Below are positions 19,117 to 26,365 of a DNA stretch of 64,000 nucleotides, piece after piece (positions within the stretch are counted from its first letter, which is position 1; every line of letters starts with the position of its first letter). A program made the translations under genes and the position numbers. The notes under the pieces are model-generated. The model was not told the DNA's origin and did not search any database. It worked only from the letters and a program-made list of their open reading frames with translations. The stretch is from Clostridium sporogenes (GTDB lineage Bacteria; Bacillota; Clostridia; Clostridiales; Clostridiaceae). The DNA lies in the NCBI RefSeq assembly GCF_001020205.1, contig NZ_CP011663.1, positions 1,054,001 through 1,118,000 on the forward strand, given 5' to 3'.

Positions 19117-19710
19117 ATGTTTAGATTTAATACAAAAGAAGCCAAATGGTTTTTTGAGCCTAAGAATTATTTAATAAAAGAGGATAAGGCTGAAATAATA
19201 ACAGAGCCTAACACTGATTTTTGGCAAAGAACTTATTATGGATTTATAAATGATAATGCTCATGTTCTCTATGTTACAACAGATGAGAAATATTTTTCCT
19301 TTACAGTAAAGACAGATTTTAATAGCACAGCATTGTTTGATCAATGTGGACTTGCTATTTATCAAAATAGTGAAAATTGGGCTAAGGCATGCATTGAATT
19401 TCATGATAATAATACTTCATGGCTTGGAAGTGTTGTAACTAATCATGGATATTCTGATTGGGCAACTATGGATATTGGATCATCTGTAAAATCTATGTGG
19501 TATAGGTTAAGTAGACGAGAAAGTGATTACTGTTTTGAAAATTCCTTTGATGGTGTAAACTTTAAGCAAATGAGAATTTTTCATTTATTTGAAGGATCAA
19601 AAGAAATTAATTTTGGTTTGCTTGCATGTTCGCCAAGCAAAAATTCCTTTAAGGCTACATTTACTGAAATGAAGGTAACAGATTGTTTATGGGAAGAGCA
19701 CAAAGCATAA
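19117..19710 (+). CDS. DUF1349 (concanavalin-like) protein
   Basis: This 197-residue cytoplasmic protein matches the DUF1349 family, which has a beta-sandwich of the lectin/glucanase kind. Recognisable blocks are TDFWQRTYYGF, the strand with FSFTVKTDF, the DQCGLAIYQNSENWAKACIEF core (about residues 68-87, quoted in part) and SVVTNHGYSDWAT. No signal peptide is present. Yeast and bacterial members are poorly characterised and no enzymatic activity can be claimed. No strong ribosome-binding site sits close to the ATG (AAAGATAAATT), so translation may be weak or leader-dependent. Confidence 0.85.
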   Translation: MFRFNTKEAKWFFEPKNYLIKEDKAEIITEPNTDFWQRTYYGFINDNAHVLYVTTDEKYFSFTVKTDFNSTALFDQCGLAIYQNSENWAKACIEFHDNNTSWLGSVVTNHGYSDWATMDIGSSVKSMWYRLSRRESDYCFENSFDGVNFKQMRIFHLFEGSKEINFGLLACSPSKNSFKATFTEMKVTDCLWEEHKA

Positions 19711-19842
19711 TTTTAGGAAGGGATGATATGAACATATAATAATGCTCCTTATATGACATAATGTTGCCATAGTTGATTTGATATTATATAAACAAGAAAA
19801 TTATAATATTAAGGGGGTAATACAAAAATAGATCTTGAAAGA

Positions 19843-20193
19843 ATGTATAATAAAGAACCATTACCTACCTATGATGAAATGAGAGGTTTTATTGGCAATA
19901 GTGCAGTAAAAAACTTTGATAAAATAGTTACCTTTATTGAAGAAAATTATGATTTTAATAAAGAAATACATTATGGTGGAAAAAATTATGGAGTACTGAT
20001 AAGGTTTAGGAGAAGTGGCAAAACACTATTATCATTATTTCCAGGAAAAAATAGTTTTAAAAATCATACAATTACTATTTGTGAGCCTTTGATATTGATT
20101 TTTCTCTCCTTTCTGGGAGGTAATGATTTTGTGGTGAAACTATTATATTTGAATAGGTTAACAGAACAAAACTATAAATATTGTAAGGAGTGA
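19843..20193 (+). CDS. DUF3788-like protein, probably damaged
   Basis: The first 67 residues match the DUF3788 pattern (LPTYDEMRGFIG, then EIHYGGKNYG, then RFRRSGKTLLSLFPGKNSF). After that the expected conserved tail (a valine-rich strand, then a Trp-Leu region) is missing and the last 50 residues look unrelated, so the end may have been replaced by frameshift or deletion. A strong AAGGGGG site at 19811-19817 points to a codon ATA at 19828 in this same frame, where family members would start with Met-x-Leu-Glu-Arg-Met. An ATG-to-ATA change would force use of the later ATG. It ends 5 bases before the aldo-keto reductase gene. Confidence 0.6.
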   Translation: MYNKEPLPTYDEMRGFIGNSAVKNFDKIVTFIEENYDFNKEIHYGGKNYGVLIRFRRSGKTLLSLFPGKNSFKNHTITICEPLILIFLSFLGGNDFVVKLLYLNRLTEQNYKYCKE

Positions 20194-20198
20194 TTTAA

Positions 20199-21041
20199 AT
20201 GCAAGATATAAAAAGTTATACAATTTTAAATAACGGAGTAAAAATGCCTTGGTTTGGATTTGGTACTTATAAGGCTGAAAATGGAAATACAGTTATTCAG
20301 TCAGTAAAAGAAGCACTTAGAATTGGATACCGTCATATAGATACTGCTTCTTATTATGGTAATGAAGAGGGCGTTGGCACCGCAATAAAAGAAAGTGGAA
20401 TTCCTAGAGAAGAGATATTTTTAGTAAGTAAAGTTTGGAACTCAGATCAAGGTTATGAAAAAACTTTAAAATCCTTTGAAAATTCTATAAAAAACCTTGG
20501 CACAGACTATCTTGATCTATATTTAGTTCATTGGCCTCAGTCTTTGACTAAAGAAACATGGAAGGCTTTAGAAAAACTTTATAAAGAAGGGCGTGTAAAA
20601 GCTATTGGCGTAAGCAATTTTTTAGTTGATCACTTAAAGTGGTTATTAGAAGATGTTGAAATTATACCAATGGTAAATCAGGTAGAATTCCATCCTCAGC
20701 TTATTCAAAAGAACTTAATGGAATTTTGCAACAAAAATAATATACAGTTAGAAGCATGGTCTCCATTAATGAGAGGTAAAGTATTAGAAATTCAACTTTT
20801 ACAGGATCTTGCTAAAAAATATGGGAAAACAATATCTCAAATTGTACTAAGATGGGATTTGCAAATGGGAGTGGTTACTATTCCTAAATCAGTAACTCCA
20901 TCAAGAATAAAAGAGAATGCAGATATATTTGATTTTGAAATAAGTAAAGAGGATATGGATAAAATTCAACAATTAGATAAGGGATTAAGGGCAGGGTCAG
21001 ATCCTAATAAAGTTTTCCCATGTTTAAATATATCTAAATAA
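20199..21041 (+). CDS. Aldo/keto reductase
   Basis: This 280-residue NAD(P)H-dependent reductase has an (alpha/beta)8 barrel. The catalytic tetrad is visible: Asp and Tyr in DTASYYGNE (about residues 50-58), Lys in LVSKVWN (about 80) and His in LVHWPQ (about 112). The cofactor region near the C-terminus has VTIPKSVTPSRIKEN. It most resembles the YvgN/2,5-diketo-D-gluconate reductase group that reduces methylglyoxal and other carbonyls. AAGGAGTGA overlaps the stop region of the preceding gene, so the two are probably co-transcribed. The physiological substrate is not known. Confidence 0.94.
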   Translation: MQDIKSYTILNNGVKMPWFGFGTYKAENGNTVIQSVKEALRIGYRHIDTASYYGNEEGVGTAIKESGIPREEIFLVSKVWNSDQGYEKTLKSFENSIKNLGTDYLDLYLVHWPQSLTKETWKALEKLYKEGRVKAIGVSNFLVDHLKWLLEDVEIIPMVNQVEFHPQLIQKNLMEFCNKNNIQLEAWSPLMRGKVLEIQLLQDLAKKYGKTISQIVLRWDLQMGVVTIPKSVTPSRIKENADIFDFEISKEDMDKIQQLDKGLRAGSDPNKVFPCLNISK

Positions 21042-21048
21042 TGTAGTA

Positions 21049-21192
21049 AAATTAATACTTTTGTTTACCTGTTCTAATACTTTCATCTGCTTCAAAGTGG
21101 GAGTAAAGAGCAGTTATATCTCTGGATAACTATTTTCTAAGCTTTAGAGGGAGTAAAAACTCCCTATGAGGCTTAGAAATTTGTTTATATAA
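21049..21192 (+). repeat. Dispersed repeat family C, copy 1 (structured element)
   Basis: About 140 bases match the copy at 32105-32246. Stem 1 is TACTTTCA...TGGGAGTA, the middle block is CTCTGGATAAC, and stem 2 is AGGGAGT-AAAA-ACTCCCT inside CTAAGC...GCTTAG. In the other copy stem 2 is CGGGAGT-AAAA-ACTCCCG, so a pair has changed on both sides, which suggests that structure is conserved. It directly follows the aldo-keto reductase stop. Confidence 0.7.
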
Positions 21193-21253
21193 TGAATAAA
21201 AGTTATACTACCAAAAGAATTTAGGTCATTATCAGTATTTATATAATAGGAGG

Positions 21254-21592
21254 ATGAATATGGCTTCGAATATAGAATTTGTAGAATATGTTTGTGATCA
21301 GATAAGTGATGCTGGGAATATAATTTATAAAAAAATGTTTGGGGATTATGGAGTTTATTGTAATAACAAAATAATAGGATTAATATGTGATAATCAATTT
21401 TTCTTAAAAATAACAAAGGCAGGTAGAGAATTATTGCATGAAGTCATAGAAGCACCTGCTTATGAAGGTGCAAAGCCCTCATTTCTTATTGAATCTTTAG
21501 ATGATAGGGAATATTTAAGTAAAATTGTGTTTGCAACTTATAAAGAATTGCCTATGCCAAAACCTAAAAAGAAAAGAATTAAAAATAGTTAA
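21254..21592 (+). CDS. TfoX/Sxy N-terminal domain protein
   Basis: This 112-residue protein matches the TfoX N-terminal domain (PF04993): VCDQISDAGNIIYKKMFGDY (about residues 11-30), then YCNNKIIGLICDNQFFLK and EAPAYEGAKPSF. The C-terminal domain found in Haemophilus TfoX/Sxy is absent, as usual in Firmicutes stand-alone forms; a basic tail KPKKKRIKN follows. Roles in competence are established only for the longer proteobacterial proteins, so I assign none here. AGGAGG precedes the ATG. Confidence 0.88.
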   Translation: MNMASNIEFVEYVCDQISDAGNIIYKKMFGDYGVYCNNKIIGLICDNQFFLKITKAGRELLHEVIEAPAYEGAKPSFLIESLDDREYLSKIVFATYKELPMPKPKKKRIKNS

Positions 21593-21785
21593 ATTAAAAT
21601 TTATAATTTAAACAATTAGAGTATTATTTAGAATAATTTCTTATTAATATATTATATTTTATAATTATATATCTAAAAAGCATAGAGTCTGAATATAAAA
21701 GAATAATTATATATTTTAGGTACTTAAGAAAGAAGCATTAAGAACCATGTTTATATAATAATTTTTAGATAGGAGAGAATAAGAA

Positions 21786-22640
21786 ATGTTTAATTATGAT
21801 ACGTTAGAAAATATAGGTATAGAAACATTGCACAAGACATTTTTAAATGCATTTTCTGATTATCAAGTAAAAATGGATTTACCTATTTTAAAATTTCAAT
21901 ATATGCTTCAACGAAGAGGTTATGTTGCTAAAGCTTCCATAGGGGCATTTAATGATGATATATTAGTTGGATTCGTTTTAAATGGAGTTAGAAATTGGGA
22001 TGGGAAATTAACTGCTTATGATACAGGAACCGGTGTTATAGAAACTTATAGAAAACAAGGCATAACAAGTAATATGCTACTAAATGTAAGACAATTATTT
22101 AAAGAAATGGAAGTAGAACAGTATTTACTTGAAGTAATTCAATCAAATACATCTGCATTTCAGATTTATAAAAAACAAGGATTTAAGATTTTAAGGGATT
22201 TTGAATGCTTTCATTTAGATAAAAATAAATATAATCCTATAACAACTTATAAGGTGGAACATATTAATATGGTTAATCCTGATGATTGGAGAGAACTAAA
22301 AGGATTTTGGGATTTTGTACCATCTTGGCAGAATTCTATTGATTCCATTAACGCTATATCAGATGCATTCATATATTCAGTTGTACGTTTGAATGATAGT
22401 ATTGTTGGCTACGGAGTTATTGATAAGAAAACAGGAGATATTCCCCAAATAGCAGTAAATAAAAATTACAGATGTAAAGGAATTGCAAGTAGTATAATTA
22501 CGGATTTAATTAAAAATACTGAATCAAATAATATTAATGTTATAAATGTAGATGGTGAATCTAAACCTATGAAAGATTTCTTGCTAAAATTAGGATTTGA
22601 ATATGGTGTTAGTCAATATGAAATGATTTTAAAATTATAA
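21786..22640 (+). CDS. Two-domain GNAT acetyltransferase
   Basis: This 284-residue protein has two GNAT folds. The N-terminal half (about 1-150) has TGTGVIETYRKQGITSNMLL, which holds its acetyl-CoA loop, and the late motif SAFQIYKKQGFKIL. The C-terminal half (about 155-284) has IPQIAVNKNYRCKGIASSII with loop KGIASS and the motif MKDFLLKLGFEYG. Both loops look intact, though in the first half the usual Gln/Arg-x-x-Gly-x-Gly/Ala is RKQGIT. The substrate is unknown. Confidence 0.88.
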   Translation: MFNYDTLENIGIETLHKTFLNAFSDYQVKMDLPILKFQYMLQRRGYVAKASIGAFNDDILVGFVLNGVRNWDGKLTAYDTGTGVIETYRKQGITSNMLLNVRQLFKEMEVEQYLLEVIQSNTSAFQIYKKQGFKILRDFECFHLDKNKYNPITTYKVEHINMVNPDDWRELKGFWDFVPSWQNSIDSINAISDAFIYSVVRLNDSIVGYGVIDKKTGDIPQIAVNKNYRCKGIASSIITDLIKNTESNNINVINVDGESKPMKDFLLKLGFEYGVSQYEMILKL

Positions 22641-22741
22641 CTTTTAAATTTAAAGTTTTTATTGAAAAGCTAAAATAGACTTTTAAAAGTGTACTGAGAT
22701 TTATATAAAATAGAGTAATAATTTATCAATATATTTATATT

Positions 22742-22776
22742 AGCTTTATGATGAAAAAGTCATAAAGCTTTTTCAA
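22742..22776 (+). terminator. Intrinsic terminator
   Basis: AGCTTTATGA / TCATAAAGCT forms a 10-base stem with a short loop followed by a T-run. It separates the two-domain acetyltransferase gene from the PadR promoter. Confidence 0.75.
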
Positions 22777-22778
22777 TA

Positions 22779-22832
22779 TTGACATATACAGTTAAACTGT
22801 ATATAGTAGAAATATATAGTTTAACTGTATAG
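22779..22832 (+). promoter_or_regulatory. PadR-DUF2812 promoter with overlapping palindromic operators
   Basis: The -35 is TTGACA (22779-22784) and the -10 is TATAGT (22802-22807) with a 17-base spacer. The spacer is almost filled by the palindrome TATACAGTTAAACTGTATA (22785-22803). A second site TATAGTTTAACTGTATA, with a two-base gap in its left arm, follows at 22815-22831 over the likely transcription start. This arrangement predicts tight autorepression by the PadR protein encoded next. Confidence 0.85.
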
Positions 22833-22859
22833 TTAGAAATTATATCATTGGAGGAATTT

Positions 22860-23177
22860 ATGAATAGAAATAAAAATTTACCATTAACAGAAACAACCTA
22901 TTATATTCTTTTAGCATTATTAGAACCTGGTTATGGCTATATTATAATGGAGAAAGTTGAAGAGTTAAGTAACTATCAAGTTAAGATAGCAGCGGGAACT
23001 CTTTATGGAGCCATTGAAAATTTGCTGAAACAAAAACTAATAAAATTTGTGGGTACAGAAGATAATAGGCGAAAAGTTTATGTGATTACTGAAAAGGGAA
23101 AAGAAATTTTGCTTTTGGACATTGAAAGAATGCATCATATGATCAACATAGCAGAAAGTAAATTTGGAGGGAATTAA
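22860..23177 (+). CDS. PadR-family transcriptional regulator
   Basis: This 105-residue winged-helix repressor has the PadR pattern: LTETTYYILLALLEPGYGY (about residues 8-26), the recognition region VKIAAGTLYGAIENLLKQ (about 42-59) and the wing DNRRKVYVITEKGKEIL. It starts at the ATG with GGAGG 6 bases upstream. Its own promoter carries two palindromic sites, so it probably represses itself and the adjacent DUF2812 gene, as seen for PadR-DUF2812 pairs that respond to small or envelope-active molecules. Confidence 0.94.
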   Translation: MNRNKNLPLTETTYYILLALLEPGYGYIIMEKVEELSNYQVKIAAGTLYGAIENLLKQKLIKFVGTEDNRRKVYVITEKGKEILLLDIERMHHMINIAESKFGGN

Positions 23178-23178
23178 T

Positions 23179-23793
23179 ATGAGGAAATTTAGGCTTTTTA
23201 CTGATTATAATAAAGAAGAAAAATGGTTAAATGAAATGTATAAAAAGGGTTATGAATTAAAAAATATATCTTTTGGATATAAATTTCGTTCTATAGAACC
23301 AGAAGATGCTACAGTTAGAATTGATTATAGAATTTTTAATAAGAAAGAAAATTTTATTGATTATTGTACCTTATTTGAAGATAGTGGTTGGAAACATCTA
23401 GCTGGTAGTAAAAATTCAGGAGTTCAATATTTCAAAAAAATTCATGAAAACAGCCAAGAAGATATATTTTCAGATGATATATCCAAAGCAGCAAGATATA
23501 AAAGATTATCTGATCATTCCATGATGTTTGCATTATGTTTTTTTGCATTGTCTATATCTCTTATATCTAATGGCAGTATTAATGTTAATTTAATACTTAA
23601 TCCTAAATTACTGTATTATACACCAGGATTATGGGAAAGAACTGGTGTATCATTCTGGGGAGGTTTGTTATTTGAAACACCCTTTGCACTTGGAAGAAGT
23701 GTTGTATTCTTAATTCCTCTAATAGTGGTTCTAAATTTTTATTTAGCAATTAAAGCTAGGATGCTATATAACAAAGAGAAAAAATCTAATTAA
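23179..23793 (+). CDS. DUF2812 membrane protein
   Basis: This 204-residue protein starts 1 base after the PadR stop with GGAGGG upstream. The N-terminal soluble domain (about 1-110) matches DUF2812: FTDYNKEEKWLNEMYKKGYE, then DYCTLFEDSGWKHLAGSKNSG. Two hydrophobic segments follow (about 117-135 and 172-195). PadR-DUF2812 pairs are common in Firmicutes; the membrane protein is thought to be an envelope or antisigma-like partner, but no function is proven. Regulation by the adjacent PadR is very likely. Confidence 0.9.
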   Translation: MRKFRLFTDYNKEEKWLNEMYKKGYELKNISFGYKFRSIEPEDATVRIDYRIFNKKENFIDYCTLFEDSGWKHLAGSKNSGVQYFKKIHENSQEDIFSDDISKAARYKRLSDHSMMFALCFFALSISLISNGSINVNLILNPKLLYYTPGLWERTGVSFWGGLLFETPFALGRSVVFLIPLIVVLNFYLAIKARMLYNKEKKSN

Positions 23794-23934
23794 AGATTAG
23801 GAAATTAATCATTTAGTAATATCTTTCATAATATTTTAATTAGTAAACATATAGATTATATTGAAATTAAAGGTAATTGTGTATATAATTAAGCTGTTAA
23901 TTATAAGATATTACAATATTGGGGTGAATAGAAA

Positions 23935-24426
23935 ATGAAAAAAAGAAATAATTTAATTATTGTTTGTTTAGTATTTATAATAATTGCAGGATCAAAATCA
24001 GTATACAAAAATTACTTTGTTAATATTGATTCGAATAACTATTTATCAACTAGAGATGAGTCTGAGAGAAATATTTACAGTCTAGAAAATGATATAAGTA
24101 GCAAAAATGCCTACAGTTTTCATTTTAAGAAATTTGATGGTAAGTGGTCCGTTATGGAAATTAAATCTACTAAAGGAAATAAAATAAATATTAAGGACAA
24201 TACAAAGATAACTAAGGGTAAACTTTTTATTGCAGTTCTAGATTCAGAATACAATATTATAACCAAGAAAGATGAAACAAATCAAAAAGGAGATATAAAT
24301 TTTACTACACCTAAAGATGGAAAATATCTTATTAGAATTGTAGGTTTAAATGCAGGAGGAAAATTTGATATAAGTGTAAATTCTGCCCAAAATATAGATA
24401 TTTCTCATAAAGGTTTTTTCAGATAA
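23935..24426 (+). CDS. Exported hypothetical protein
   Basis: This 163-residue protein begins MKKRNN followed by a hydrophobic signal or anchor (about residues 7-21). The rest looks like a small beta-sandwich: YSFHFKKFDGKWSVMEIKS, then a TKGKLFIAVLDSEYNII strand pair and a DGKYLIRIVGLNAGGKFDIS ending. This pattern resembles secreted domains that bind or shield, but I do not recognise a family. The ribosome-binding site is weak (GGGGTGAATAGAAA). It is monocistronic and ends at the family B/A repeat junction. Confidence 0.65.
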   Translation: MKKRNNLIIVCLVFIIIAGSKSVYKNYFVNIDSNNYLSTRDESERNIYSLENDISSKNAYSFHFKKFDGKWSVMEIKSTKGNKINIKDNTKITKGKLFIAVLDSEYNIITKKDETNQKGDINFTTPKDGKYLIRIVGLNAGGKFDISVNSAQNIDISHKGFFR

Positions 24427-24459
24427 TTTATAAATTTATAATATAAATGAATTACGACT

Positions 24460-24720
24460 TAACAGCTTTTAAAGTTTGAGAATTAAAACAAGAAATACTT
24501 TTGTTCAATAGAGAGCTATAAAAATAAAGAATACTAATATTTGTGCCCTAATATTTAAACTAACGCTCTAATGCCACGTCCTGTGGCAGCAGAGCTAAGT
24601 AAACGTCCTATTTACTTTACACTTAAATATTAGTTCACAAATAAAGTATTCTAATTATTTTTATAGATATCTATTTTCTCTAAAAGTAATTCTTGTTTTA
24701 ATACCTTTAAAGGTTGTTAT
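24460..24720. repeat. Dispersed repeat family B, complete palindrome
   Basis: About 260 bases form one long imperfect inverted repeat. Arm blocks are AACAGCTTTTAAAG / CTTTAAAGGTTGTT, TTAAAACAAGAAATACTTT / AAAGTAATTCTTGTTTTAA, and AATATTTGTGCCCTAATATTT / AAATATTAGTTCACAAATA (21 bases shown as paired blocks in part). The apex carries GCTCT...AGAGC around the stem TGCCAC-GTCCT-GTGGCA. Half copies lie at 8111-8207 and 31081-31200. It sits between convergent genes, next to a family A copy. Confidence 0.8.
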
Positions 24721-24775
24721 AATAATTTCCTTTTGTACTTTTCCTTCCCCATAGGAAATTTTCTTTAAGGAGTTA

Positions 24776-25017
24776 TACTAGCTTTCCTTGGTTTAAAAAA
24801 TAGGGATATGTGGTGTAAAAGGCATTTGAACAAAATTAGAGATTCTTAGTTATTTTTGCAAAATATATGTATGTTCCAAATTATTGTTCGAGCGTTCAGC
24901 GAGTTATAATTTGGAACCATATATTTTAAGCAAAAATAACTTAGAATCTCTTATTGAAGTGAGTTGCCTTTGTAACCACATATCCCTTTTTTAAACCAAG
25001 GATAGTATAACCCCTTT
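24776..25017. repeat. Dispersed repeat family A, copy 2: very long imperfect hairpin
   Basis: Outer stem: AAGG...CCTT and CCTTGGTTTAAAAAA / TTTTTTAAACCAAGG; then AGGGATATGTGG / CCACATATCCC, AAAGGCA/TGCCTTT, AGAGATTCT/AGAATCTCT, AGTTATTTTTGC/GCAAAAATAACT and TTCCAAATTAT/ATAATTTGGAA. The apex (24884-24905) is GTTCGAGCGTTCAGCGAGTT. Bases that differ from copy 1 are often changed on both arms. The element reaches the stop codon of adenosine deaminase. Confidence 0.85.
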
Positions 25018-26024
25018 TAAGTCATAATTTCCTTAACATATGATTTAAGTATTTCTTTTGTTTCAGGAGATGCAAAGGATGCCTCCACTGCATTTAGATA
25101 TAATGTTTTATAATCTTCTATAGCTAAACCACAAAATTTATTAAGCATTTCTAGTTCCTTTGTTATGGTAGTATTAGATACTGTCATATTATCTGTATTT
25201 ATAGTAACCTTAATGCCATCCTTTAGAAAATCCATAAAAGGATGGGATTTATAGTTTTCAGAAGCCTTAGTATGAAGATTACTTGTTGGACACACTTCCA
25301 GTGGAATATTTTTTTCTTTTACAAGTTTATAAGCTTCAGGAGAATTTTTAATATATATTCCATGGCCTATTCTTTCAGCATTTAAAAGATTTATAGCCTC
25401 TAAAACATTTTCCCCCACACCAGCTTCACCGGCATGTATAGTTATTCTATATCCATATTCTTTTGCTAGTTTAAAAACTTCTATATATTTTCCTGGGAAA
25501 TGAGGTTCTTCACCACCGCAAAGATCTATAGCAACCACACCTTTGCCAATAAATTTAGATCCTTTTTTTACAACTTCAAAGGCTGAAGGAATATCCATAT
25601 TTCTCATACAACCTAATATTAGATTACCTTTTATATCATAAAGTTTTTCAGCCTCTTTAATTCCTTCTAATATACTTTCTATAATTTCTTCAATAGTTAA
25701 CCCTTTTTCAACATGTAAAAGAGGAGCAAATCTTACTTCTATATATTTTACATTATCTTTTGCAGCATCTTCTAATAACTCAAAGGCTATTCTTTTTAAA
25801 TTTTCCTTTGTTTGCATAACTTTATTAGGGATAAAAAACTTAGTTAAGTATTCATCTAAGGAATTACAATCATCCATTATAGAAACATAATTTATAAGCT
25901 CTTCTCTATTATAAATAGGAAGAGGAATATTATTTTTTTTAGCTATATCTAATATTGTGTCTACTCTTAATGAACCATCTAGATGGCAATGTAACTCTAT
26001 TTTGGGAAATTTTTTAAAATTCAA
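25017..26024 (-). CDS. add: Adenosine deaminase
   Basis: This 335-residue enzyme hydrolyses adenosine or deoxyadenosine to inosine and ammonia in purine salvage. Zinc ligands and catalytic residues are visible: HCHLDGS (about residues 11-17), HAGE with the catalytic Glu (about 195), ERIGHGI (about 216) and TINTDN (about 274). I start it at a TTG (26024) 7 bases after AAGGAG, giving MNFKKFPKIELHCH, the usual family start; a GTG three codons earlier overlaps the ribosome-binding site. It is monocistronic. Confidence 0.95.
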   Translation of the reverse strand: MNFKKFPKIELHCHLDGSLRVDTILDIAKKNNIPLPIYNREELINYVSIMDDCNSLDEYLTKFFIPNKVMQTKENLKRIAFELLEDAAKDNVKYIEVRFAPLLHVEKGLTIEEIIESILEGIKEAEKLYDIKGNLILGCMRNMDIPSAFEVVKKGSKFIGKGVVAIDLCGGEEPHFPGKYIEVFKLAKEYGYRITIHAGEAGVGENVLEAINLLNAERIGHGIYIKNSPEAYKLVKEKNIPLEVCPTSNLHTKASENYKSHPFMDFLKDGIKVTINTDNMTVSNTTITKELEMLNKFCGLAIEDYKTLYLNAVEASFASPETKEILKSYVKEIMT

Positions 26025-26365
26025 ATTAGTCACTCCTTACTATTACCTTTGGGGGTAATTTTTTATAATAAATCTATTAAAAATGTTAAGCTTAATTATA
26101 ATTTATTATTGAGATTGTGTAAAGAAGGGGCCTTCAAAATAAAAAAGATACAATTGTAATTGTTTACTTTAAATTTAAAGTAATAAGTTAATAATAGAAT
26201 GTTGAATAAAGAAAAAATATGTAATATTATAAAAAGATGACCCTATTATATTTGATATTTTATTAATGATAATAAAATACTACTCAAATAAAAATATGAA
26301 ATCTATTAACCATAATATTTTATGGGCTTTAATTTCTACAGAAAATTAGGAGGCACTAAGTTGGA
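26025..26365. other. Divergent intergenic region between add and yhgE-like genes
   Basis: These 341 bases separate divergent genes and must hold promoters for both. They are AT-rich. I see no clear palindrome or leader structure and could not assign -35/-10 boxes with confidence. Confidence 0.4.
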
